Source: Bacteroides sp. UBA1317
Lineage (GTDB): Bacteria; Bacteroidota; Bacteroidia; Bacteroidales; Bacteroidaceae
Direction of reading: 5' to 3'
Assembly (NCBI GenBank): GCA_002307035.1
Contig: DBTL01000130.1
Location: 1 to 5,928, forward strand
DNA: 5,928 nucleotides
Positions 1 to 5,881 of the stretch are shown piece after piece (within the stretch, counting starts at the first letter, position 1; the number at the start of each line of letters is the position of its first letter). The notes below the pieces were generated by a model. The model saw only the letters and a list, made by a program, of their open reading frames with translations. It ran no database searches and was not told the origin of the DNA. A program made the position numbers and the translations under genes.

Positions 1-498
1 CGCGAAGATACATTATCATTGGGTATCTGCAACGGTTGCCAGTTGATGATGGAGCTTGGACTTATCAATCCGGAACACGAAACGAAAGGAAAGATGCTTC
101 ACAATGAATCGCACAAGTTTGAATCGGCTTTCCTCGGGGTAACCATTCCTGCCAATCGCAGTGTAATGTTCGGTTCGCTAAGCGGAAGCAAACTTGGACT
201 CTGGGTAGCACACGGAGAAGGAAAATTCTCCCTTCCTTATGAAGAAGATAAGTACAACGTGGTAGCCAAGTATAGTTATGATGAATATCCTGGTAATCCC
301 AACGGCTCCGACTATTCAGTAGCCGCTTTGGCAAGCGTTGACGGCAGACATTTGGCAATGATGCCTCACTTGGAACGCGCCATATTCCCTTGGCAGAACG
401 CTTACTACCCAGGCGAGCGTCTGGATAACGACCAAGTCACTCCATGGATAGAAGCCTTTGTCAATGCCCGCAAATGGATTGACAAGAAGAAGAAATAA
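1..498 (+). CDS. purL: Phosphoribosylformylglycinamidine synthase, C-terminal part (5' end outside window)
   Basis: The last 165 codons of the large, single-chain FGAM synthase, which converts FGAR, glutamine and ATP to FGAM in the fourth step of purine synthesis in the cytoplasm. The visible part is the class I glutamine amidotransferase domain that releases ammonia from glutamine. The nucleophile motif GICNGCQ is at codons 8-14, with the catalytic Cys at nt 28-30. The His-x-Glu of the triad is in MPHLER (His at 367-369, Glu at 373-375). The stretch VAHGEGKF and the ending FPWQNAYYP also fit the family. The frame is open from base 1 (R-E-D-T-L-S-L-G-I-C), so the gene starts upstream; the TTG at 19 is an internal Leu and not a start. 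The C-terminus is a short Lys-rich tail. All catalytic residues that can be checked are intact. Full-length proteins of this type are about 1,230 residues. A strong terminator follows, so purL is probably not cotranscribed with the next gene. Confidence 0.96.
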   Translation, partial: REDTLSLGICNGCQLMMELGLINPEHETKGKMLHNESHKFESAFLGVTIPANRSVMFGSLSGSKLGLWVAHGEGKFSLPYEEDKYNVVAKYSYDEYPGNPNGSDYSVAALASVDGRHLAMMPHLERAIFPWQNAYYPGERLDNDQVTPWIEAFVNARKWIDKKKK

Positions 499-515
499 TT
501 GTTCGTTTGTTACGA

Positions 516-569
516 CAACTCCCTGGTCATTCCTTATTCTTAAGGATGGTCAGGGATTGTTTATTTATT
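516..569 (+). terminator. Rho-independent terminator after purL
   Basis: A long hairpin starts 18 nt after the purL stop. The core left arm is TCCCTGGTCATTCCTT (520-535), the loop is ATTCTT (536-541) and the right arm is AAGGATGGTCAGGGA (542-556). All pairs fit except one bulged T, with two G-U pairs in the middle. CAA at 516-518 and TTG at 557-559 extend the stem past a single bulged C. The T-rich run TTGTTTATTTATT follows. Placement and form suit intrinsic termination of purL. No folding energy was calculated. Confidence 0.85.
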
Positions 570-586
570 GTAAAGTTTCTAGATCA

Positions 587-621
587 CTTGGCTAATTTCT
601 TGGATTTATTTTCTAACTTTG
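587..621 (+). promoter_or_regulatory. Candidate Bacteroides-type promoter for the regulator-transporter operon
   Basis: TAACTTTG at 614-621 matches the Bacteroides -7 consensus TAnnTTTG exactly. The upstream -33 element is weak: the best candidate, TTGG at 587-590, lies 23 bp away, slightly more than the usual 19-21. Transcription would begin a few bases after 621, giving a leader of about 40 nt before the ATG at 668. It lies after the purL terminator, as expected for a new transcription unit. The same octamer occurs before uvrA. Confidence 0.55.
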
Positions 622-667
622 TAAGCATAAGAACTAATTTTGCTCAACTTTAGAGAAGTCAACTACG

Positions 668-1903
668 ATGAAAAGAATTTCAGCTCTCCTTCTCACATTT
701 TATGCTATGCTATGCAACGCCCAAACACACGACATAGCTAGTGGAAAATCATCCGACTACACAATAGGCGAATTACTACTACTTGGAGTAACAACAGGAC
801 TTTTGATTTTTCTCACTAGCCGCATTATAACATTAAGAAAAATTCGAAAAAAATCAGACGAGAAACTACAGTCATTTATCGATATCACCCACAATATGCT
901 CACGCCGCTTAGTCTGATAAAGGCTCCTCTTGAAGAAATATTGGATAAAGAAGCATTAACAAGCGAAGGAGCTAGCAATTTAAATACAGCTATCCGTAAT
1001 GTAGAAACCATGCTTCGTCTAGCAAACACCCTTATTAATACGGGAGAAGATAACAAAAACCATACGCTGACCCATTTGGGAAATGAAAATGCCTCGTCAA
1101 CAGAAATTAGTAATGAAAAACGTGCTACCACCGATTTTCGAGTTCTTATTATCGAGGCTGACGAAGAGCTATCTTCCCACCTCGAACAATCCTTGTCCGA
1201 ACAGTACACTGTACATATAACCAATAACGGAAAAGAAGCACTTGAGATCGTTCAAGAATACAAGCCCGATCTTATAATCTCTGACATGGTACTCTCTTCC
1301 GGCATGGATGGAGAAGAGTTGTGTACTACTCTCAAGAATGATATTGAAACATCACACATCCCCATCGTATTACTAATCGCTTTAGACGACAAGAAAAGCA
1401 TCTTGAAAGGATTACGAACCGGTGCAGACGAATATGTAATAAAACCTTTTAACATTGATATATTAAAAGCTACGCTCACCAATTTATTAGCCAGCAGGGC
1501 ACTGTTGCGCAGAAGATATGCCAATCTGGAACTCAATAATCCAAACGAATGCATCAATTGCTCCACAGATATTGACTGGCGATTTGTAGATAGTGTAAAG
1601 AAACACGTAGAGGACAATATGGCGAACCCATCATTCAATGTAGATGTGCTTTGTACATTACTCAACATGAGCCGTACCAGTTTCTATAACAAGATAAAAG
1701 CTCTGACCGATCAAGCTCCGGCTGATTACGCCCGCCTCATCCGTTTGAAGCGTGCTGCACAATTGTTAAAGGAGCAACAACACAGCATCACTGAAGTAGC
1801 CGAAATGACCGGATTCAGTGACCCTAAATATTTTCGTGAAGTATTTAAGAAACATTTCAAAGTAAGTCCCAGTAAATACGCAAAAGGAGAAGACCAGAAT
1901 TAA
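668..1903 (+). CDS. HTCS-like membrane regulator without kinase ATPase domain (HisKA - receiver - AraC)
   Basis: A 411-residue regulator assembled from parts of a Bacteroides hybrid two-component system. Domains in order: signal peptide or signal anchor at residues 1-18 (probable cut NA|QT); a very short external segment (about 19-34); a membrane span at about 35-55 followed by a basic stretch; a HisKA-type dimerisation helix with His75 in THNMLTPLSLI; an acidic and polar linker (about 124-155); a receiver domain (157-280) with phospho-acceptor Asp206 in ISDMVLSSGMDG and Lys259 in VIKPF; and a C-terminal AraC-type helix-turn-helix (about 303-405), with MSRTSFYNKIKALT and GFSDPKYFREVFKKHF typical of the family. 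Missing compared with full HTCS proteins (well over 1,000 residues): the periplasmic beta-propeller sensor and the HATPase domain with its N and G boxes. The receiver has Glu163-Ala164 where an Asp pair is usual, and Ile237 where the switch Thr/Ser is usual. The reading frame is clean, so this is not a recent frameshift wreck. M1 is chosen because it gives the signal sequence. The next gene begins 10 nt after the stop, so the CHR transporters are the likely target (inference). Confidence 0.85.
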   Translation: MKRISALLLTFYAMLCNAQTHDIASGKSSDYTIGELLLLGVTTGLLIFLTSRIITLRKIRKKSDEKLQSFIDITHNMLTPLSLIKAPLEEILDKEALTSEGASNLNTAIRNVETMLRLANTLINTGEDNKNHTLTHLGNENASSTEISNEKRATTDFRVLIIEADEELSSHLEQSLSEQYTVHITNNGKEALEIVQEYKPDLIISDMVLSSGMDGEELCTTLKNDIETSHIPIVLLIALDDKKSILKGLRTGADEYVIKPFNIDILKATLTNLLASRALLRRRYANLELNNPNECINCSTDIDWRFVDSVKKHVEDNMANPSFNVDVLCTLLNMSRTSFYNKIKALTDQAPADYARLIRLKRAAQLLKEQQHSITEVAEMTGFSDPKYFREVFKKHFKVSPSKYAKGEDQN

Positions 1904-1913
1904 TAAAAGAACC

Positions 1914-2459
1914 ATGAACATTTATCTTACGGCTCTCAGCATTTTCTTTAAGATAGGGCTTTTTACTATAGGTGGAGGATATGCGATGATCCCCCTCATT
2001 GAAAATGAAATCGTAACGAAACGAAACTGGATCAGCAAAGAAGACTTTCTTGATTTGCTGGCAATAGCGCAATCAGCTCCCGGAGTAATGGCAATCAACA
2101 TCGCCATCTTTATAGGCTACAAGCTGCGAGGTATCCGTGGAAGTTTAGCTACCACTTTGGGGGTGGTGTTGCCCTCTTTCATAATCATTCTGGCAATAGC
2201 CATGTTCTTCCATAATTTCAAAGATAACCTCATCGTTGAACGAATATTCAAAGGTATACGTCCGGCTGTAGTGGCGCTCATTGCCTCACCCACATTCAAC
2301 ATGGCCAAAATGGCTAAGATCAATCGCTATAATGTTTGGATTCCTGTTGTTTCGGCTTTACTCATCTGGTTACTCGATTTCTCTCCGGTATGGATCATCA
2401 TTGCCGCTGGTGTAGGAGGTTTTCTTTGGGGTAAAATGAATAAAAAGGAATGCGAATAA
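1914..2459 (+). CDS. Short-chain CHR-family (chromate transporter type) protein, first of a pair
   Basis: A 181-residue integral membrane protein of the CHR (ChrA) superfamily, short form with one CHR domain. Family marks: FFKIGLFTIGGGYAMIPLIENE at residues 11-32, the AIAQSAPGVMAINIAIFIGY segment (50-69), VVLPSFIII (84-92) and the FKGIRPAVVALI segment (112-123). Hydrophobic stretches at about 50-70, 78-100, 115-126, 140-155 and 157-172 fit a polytopic protein of the inner membrane. Short CHR proteins usually occur as tandem pairs that work together; in Bacillus subtilis (YwrB/YwrA) both members are needed for chromate resistance. The name reflects the family: chromate may not be the natural substrate in an anaerobic gut bacterium, and substrate cannot be read from sequence. 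It starts 10 nt after the regulator stop and ends 26 nt before its partner, so one transcript is likely. No clear Shine-Dalgarno is present, which is common in Bacteroides. A gene symbol is left out because chrA would imply an untested function. Confidence 0.9.
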   Translation: MNIYLTALSIFFKIGLFTIGGGYAMIPLIENEIVTKRNWISKEDFLDLLAIAQSAPGVMAINIAIFIGYKLRGIRGSLATTLGVVLPSFIIILAIAMFFHNFKDNLIVERIFKGIRPAVVALIASPTFNMAKMAKINRYNVWIPVVSALLIWLLDFSPVWIIIAAGVGGFLWGKMNKKECE

Positions 2460-2485
2460 AATTCATGTACTAATAATCATTCGTA

Positions 2486-3034
2486 ATGTTATACTTACAA
2501 TTATTTTACACTTTCTTTAAAATCGGACTTTTCGGCTTTGGTGGAGGATACGGAATGCTTTCTTTGATTCAGTCCGAAGTCGTGACCAATCATGAATGGA
2601 TGTCAGCAAAAGAATTCACGGACATTGTGGCTATCAGCCAGATGACGCCGGGACCTATCGGCATCAATGCTGCCACATACGTAGGATTTACCGCAACAGG
2701 AAGTTTCTGGGGCTCTTTGGTTGCAACGTTCGCAGTTGTTCTGCCTTCCTTTATATTGATGATTACCATTAGCAAATTCTTTCTGAAATATCAGAAACAT
2801 CCTATTATTGAAGCTGTTTTCACGGGTCTTCGCCCTGCCATTGTCGGGTTGCTAGCCTCAGCGGTACTTGTACTTATGACTTCGGAAAACTTTAGTGCAC
2901 CAACAGAAGATCTCTACGCATTTATTATCAGCATTGTGATCTTTGTTGGCACATTTATTGCAAGCTGGCATTTCAAAGTAAACCCTATCTTGCTTATAGT
3001 ACTCTGTGGAGTGATAGGGTTACTCGTCTATTAA
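2486..3034 (+). CDS. Short-chain CHR-family (chromate transporter type) protein, second of a pair
   Basis: A 182-residue membrane protein, homologous to the preceding gene product. The same landmarks appear at matching positions: FFKIGLFGFGGGYGMLSLIQSE (10-31), the AISQMTPGPIGINAATYVGF segment (49-68), VVLPSFILM (84-92) and the FTGLRPAIVGLL segment (112-123). The two proteins differ in the glycine-rich motif (YAMIPLIENE against YGMLSLIQSE), after the conserved Pro (APGVMAIN against TPGPIGIN) and strongly over the last 60 residues. This fits an ancient pair of non-identical halves of a hetero-oligomer and not a recent duplication. Hydrophobic spans lie at about 45-68, 77-99, 111-131, 142-160 and 165-181. 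The C-terminus ends within the last span (GLLVY), with no cytoplasmic tail. Its stop codon (3032-3034) shares bases with the stop of the convergent gene on the other strand. Substrate unknown. Confidence 0.9.
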   Translation: MLYLQLFYTFFKIGLFGFGGGYGMLSLIQSEVVTNHEWMSAKEFTDIVAISQMTPGPIGINAATYVGFTATGSFWGSLVATFAVVLPSFILMITISKFFLKYQKHPIIEAVFTGLRPAIVGLLASAVLVLMTSENFSAPTEDLYAFIISIVIFVGTFIASWHFKVNPILLIVLCGVIGLLVY

Positions 3035-4527
3035 AGCTTTATTTTCTTACGAACACTCTTCGATTCGTTATGCAAACGGTCGAGAGCTGTAACCACATAC
3101 GTGTACTTTGTTTTTCCACCGTCATAAGGAAGTTTATAGAAATCTTCTCTTGTGATAGTCACAATATGTGAAGGGTCTTCAATATCCACCTTCTCACCTT
3201 TTGCGAATCGATAAATGACATACTGCACAGCACGATCCATTTCGGTTTTCGCTTTCGGTGCAGTCCAAAATAACATATAGCCATCTTCCGTCCACACAGC
3301 TTTTACCTTTCTCGCTTTTGCCGGCGCTTTATCGTCCATAAAATCGAATACAGGAACAAGAGAAGGATATTTGTGATACTCCTGAATCAAGGCATCACGA
3401 TAGTTACCTGCATTTTCGACCACCGCACTAGCGGGCCATTGACAACTGCCGCCAATCGTTTGATAAGCACGTTGCAGAGCGATCTTGCGGGGCAACTGAT
3501 TGATATTCGGGTTCTGAGGATCAGCTTTTTCGACGGTATTCATCACAGACTGTCCGATGAAAAGAGGACGGTTTTGTGTGTTACGCGCCCACCACTCTAC
3601 CAACGTTTGATAGTCGGCACGAGGATGACCTATTTCCCAATACAACTGAGGAATATTATAGTCTATCCAACCCTCACGTGCCCACAAAAGCACATCGGCA
3701 TACAAATCATCGTAGTTCTGCAAAGCTTGCGTTTTGCTACCTAAAGGGTCGCTGCTCTGGTTTCGATAAACACCAAAAGGACTGACTCCAAACTTAACCC
3801 ACGGTTTCAGTTCACGAACAGTATCATGTATTTTCTTTATCAGCACGTTCACATTACTGCGACGCCAGTCAGCTTTATTATCAAAGCCACCACCATAACG
3901 GGCAAAGCTTTCATCGTCAGGGAAATCTTGTCCCTTGATAGGATAAGGATAGAAGTAATCATCCATGTGAATGGCATCTACATCATAACGAGTCACAATG
4001 TCGGTTATCACCATGCAGATATGTCTGCGACTTTCGGGTAAAGCAGGGTCAAAAAAGAGTTGATCACCGTATTTCACAAACCATTCGGGATGAATATTAT
4101 AAACATGTTCGGGAGCCAATTGACTTTTCAAGGTCGTCTTCACCCGATAAGGATTAATCCATGCATGAAATTCCATTCCCCGCTTGTGGCACTCTTCAAT
4201 CATAAACTCCATCGGATCCCAATAAGGATTTGGAGCTTCTCCCTGCACACCCGTGAGGAAACGGCTCCATGGTTCCAATTTTGAAGCATAGAGTGCATCA
4301 GCCTCGGGACGCACCTGAAATATGATTGCATTAATGCCGGCTCCCTGAAGGGAATTGAGTTGATCGATTAGTGTTTGCTTTACTTTTTCTGTTGGCATGC
4401 CACGGAACTGTCCGTTCACTGTCTGTATCCATGCAGCTCTGAATTCACGTTTGGGGTATCTTTGTGCCTGTATTGTCAATGAAAAAGACAAGGCCGCCAA
4501 GAGGAAAAGGAAATTTCTTAGTTTCAT
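3031..4527 (-). CDS. Secreted GHL10-family glycoside hydrolase-like protein with C-terminal Fn3-like domain
   Basis: A 498-residue exported protein. Signal peptide at residues 1-21 (basic MKLR start, hydrophobic LLAALSFSLTI, cut QA|QR); no lipobox Cys, so probably periplasmic and soluble. The TIM-barrel GHL10 domain (about 27-385) begins with FRAAWIQTVNG and carries NAIIFQVRPEADALY (66-80), FHAWINPYRV (120-129), DAIHMDDYFYPYP (184-196), KFGVSPFGVYRN (245-256) and DYNIPQLYWE (289-298). Asp189 and Asp190 in the HMDDYFYP loop are the likely active-site acids by family resemblance. Residues about 402-498 form a fibronectin-III-like beta domain (VKAVWTEDGYMLFWTAP; YVVTALDRLHNES). Relatives include YngK of Bacillus and E. 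coli DigH (YddW), the latter reported to cut denuded peptidoglycan glycan strands during division. Peptidoglycan or another bacterial glycan is therefore a plausible substrate (inference). It is not next to a polysaccharide utilisation locus here, which argues mildly for a housekeeping wall role. Confidence 0.88.
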   Translation of the reverse strand: MKLRNFLFLLAALSFSLTIQAQRYPKREFRAAWIQTVNGQFRGMPTEKVKQTLIDQLNSLQGAGINAIIFQVRPEADALYASKLEPWSRFLTGVQGEAPNPYWDPMEFMIEECHKRGMEFHAWINPYRVKTTLKSQLAPEHVYNIHPEWFVKYGDQLFFDPALPESRRHICMVITDIVTRYDVDAIHMDDYFYPYPIKGQDFPDDESFARYGGGFDNKADWRRSNVNVLIKKIHDTVRELKPWVKFGVSPFGVYRNQSSDPLGSKTQALQNYDDLYADVLLWAREGWIDYNIPQLYWEIGHPRADYQTLVEWWARNTQNRPLFIGQSVMNTVEKADPQNPNINQLPRKIALQRAYQTIGGSCQWPASAVVENAGNYRDALIQEYHKYPSLVPVFDFMDDKAPAKARKVKAVWTEDGYMLFWTAPKAKTEMDRAVQYVIYRFAKGEKVDIEDPSHIVTITREDFYKLPYDGGKTKYTYVVTALDRLHNESKSVRKKIKL

Positions 4528-4555
4528 ATTGCCATTGTTTATTATAAATGCGGAG

Positions 4556-4588
4556 CAAAGATAAGAGATAATTCATTAACTTTGCACA
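4556..4588 (-). promoter_or_regulatory. Candidate promoter of the GHL10 gene
   Basis: On the minus strand, TATCTTTG (4563 down to 4556) matches the Bacteroides -7 consensus TAnnTTTG. TGTG (4588-4585), 21 bp upstream, is a three-of-four match to the -33 TTTG at the right distance. The start codon at 4527 lies about 28 nt after the -7 box, so the leader would be about 20-25 nt. It overlaps the opposing uvrA promoter. Confidence 0.6.
4577..4584 (+). promoter_or_regulatory. Candidate -7 element of the uvrA promoter
   Basis: TAACTTTG is an exact match to the Bacteroides -7 consensus TAnnTTTG and is identical to the octamer before the HTCS-like gene. The region where a -33 element should lie (about 4552-4557) has no good TTTG and coincides with the -7 box of the opposing promoter. 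The uvrA leader would be about 65-70 nt. No LexA-like SOS box was recognised by eye. Confidence 0.55.
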
Positions 4589-4657
4589 TTCGCAACCAAT
4601 ATATCGGGACCAAAAGGCAGGTATAGGTTCAGTTACTCACATTAGTACATTAGCATT

Positions 4658-5881
4658 ATGTCAGACAGCAAGTATATCAGCATCAAAGGGGCACGGGTAA
4701 ATAACCTGAAAAACATTGATGTGAACATTCCTCGTAACAAACTGATCGTTATCACCGGACTTTCTGGTTCGGGAAAATCATCCCTGGCTTTCGATACACT
4801 CTACGCCGAAGGTCAGCGTCGCTATGTAGAAAGTCTTTCCTCATATGCCCGCCAATTTTTAGGAAGAATGAGCAAACCGGAATGTGATTTCATTAAAGGT
4901 ATACCACCCGCTATTGCCATCGAACAAAAAGTAAATAGCCGTAACCCACGCTCTACCGTAGGCACAAGCACTGAAATCTATGAATACCTCCGTTTACTCT
5001 ATGCACGTGTGGGAAAGACTTTCAGCCCGGTAAGCGGACGTGAAGTAAAGAAACATAGCACGGAAGATATCGTGAACTGTATGCTTTCTTATCCGGAAGG
5101 AACCAGATATACAATACTCACCCGTATCTTGTTACGAGAAGGCCGGACACTGCAAGAACAACTAGAAATAGACCTCAAACAGGGTTTCAATCGCATTGAA
5201 GTAAATGGCGAAACCGTACGTATTGATGAATACGTACCGAAGAAAGGTGATGATGTCTATTTATTGGTAGACCGCATGGTGGTAGGTAACAGCAAAGATG
5301 CCATGAGCCGCCTCACCGACTCTGCCGAAACAGCGATGTACGAAGGAGATGGCTTCTGTATCCTGCGTTTCTATTTGGCGGATGGCAATACAAAGTTGCA
5401 CACATTTAGCACTAAGTTCGAAGCAGACGGTATCGTGTTTGAAGAACCGACCGACCAGATGTTTTCATTCAACTCCCCTGTAGGTGCTTGTCCCGAATGT
5501 GAAGGCTTCGGAAAAGTAATTGGTATCGACGAACATCTTGTAATTCCTAACCGCTCTTTGTCGATATATGATGGAGCTATAGTATGCTGGCGTGGTGAGA
5601 AGATAGGTGAATGGAAAGACGATCTTATACACAACGCCGACAAATTCGATTTCCCTATATTCACTCCATACTATGAACTGACCGACGAACAACGCAGAGT
5701 GCTATGGGAAGGCAATAAATACTTCCAGGGTATTAATGATTTCTTTCGCATGCTGCAAGAGAACCAATACAAAATACAATACAGAGTAATGTTGGCTCGT
5801 TATCGGGGCAAGACGATTTGCCCTGAATGTAACGGCAGTCGTTTGAAAAAGGATGCATCATATATACGCATTGCCGTTTAA
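4658..5881 (+). CDS. uvrA: Excinuclease ABC subunit A, N-terminal part, ended by an in-frame stop
   Basis: UvrA is the damage-recognising ATPase of nucleotide excision repair; it dimerises, loads UvrB and belongs to the ABC superfamily. The 407 readable residues hold the start of ATPase domain I: conserved opening (YISIKGARVNNLKNIDVNIP), Walker A GLSGSGKSS at 34-42, SLSSYARQFLGRMSKP at 59-74, Gln90 in AIEQK at the Q-loop position, and the IYEYLRLLYARVG segment (107-119). The UvrB-binding region and insertion domain follow (about 120-265). The first zinc module is visible as FSFNSPVGACPEC (Cys278, Cys281) and TICPECNGSRLKKDA (Cys388, Cys391). The usual extra CxxC pair just before it, seen in E. 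coli UvrA, is replaced by FEADGIVFEEP. The protein stops before the ABC signature LSGGEAQRI and lacks all of ATPase II; complete UvrA is about 930-950 residues. A 407-residue product could not form a working ATPase. Similarity resumes in frame after the TAA, so the gene is broken by a nonsense change, or the sequence has an error. Bacteroides genomes often carry more than one uvrA, so this could be a dispensable copy (from memory, not checked). Confidence 0.93.
   Translation: MSDSKYISIKGARVNNLKNIDVNIPRNKLIVITGLSGSGKSSLAFDTLYAEGQRRYVESLSSYARQFLGRMSKPECDFIKGIPPAIAIEQKVNSRNPRSTVGTSTEIYEYLRLLYARVGKTFSPVSGREVKKHSTEDIVNCMLSYPEGTRYTILTRILLREGRTLQEQLEIDLKQGFNRIEVNGETVRIDEYVPKKGDDVYLLVDRMVVGNSKDAMSRLTDSAETAMYEGDGFCILRFYLADGNTKLHTFSTKFEADGIVFEEPTDQMFSFNSPVGACPECEGFGKVIGIDEHLVIPNRSLSIYDGAIVCWRGEKIGEWKDDLIHNADKFDFPIFTPYYELTDEQRRVLWEGNKYFQGINDFFRMLQENQYKIQYRVMLARYRGKTICPECNGSRLKKDASYIRIAV

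Noticed and set aside
19..498. A separate small gene beginning at the TTG at position 19
   Set aside because: The frame is open back to base 1 with family-typical residues, and TTG encodes the Leu just before the GICNGCQ motif; this is internal to purL.
499..667. Purine riboswitch or small RNA in the gap after purL
   Set aside because: The only structure seen is the terminator hairpin; no conserved purine aptamer core was recognised, and the downstream genes are not purine genes.
668..720. Lipoprotein signal at the N-terminus of the regulator (Cys16)
   Set aside because: The residues before Cys16 are A-M-L, with Leu at -1, which does not fit the lipobox (Gly/Ala/Ser at -1). A standard signal peptide or anchor with cleavage before Gln19 fits better.
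757..1668. Two long antisense open frames (757-1224 and 1252-1668, minus strand) opposite the HTCS-like regulator
   Set aside because: No recognisable motifs, low-complexity Ser/Leu-rich translations, and the sense strand carries clear receiver and AraC domains over the same bases.
3373..4284. Several plus-strand open frames of 69-123 codons opposite the GHL10 gene
   Set aside because: All lie inside a well-supported gene on the other strand, show no domain signature and have no promoter or operon context.
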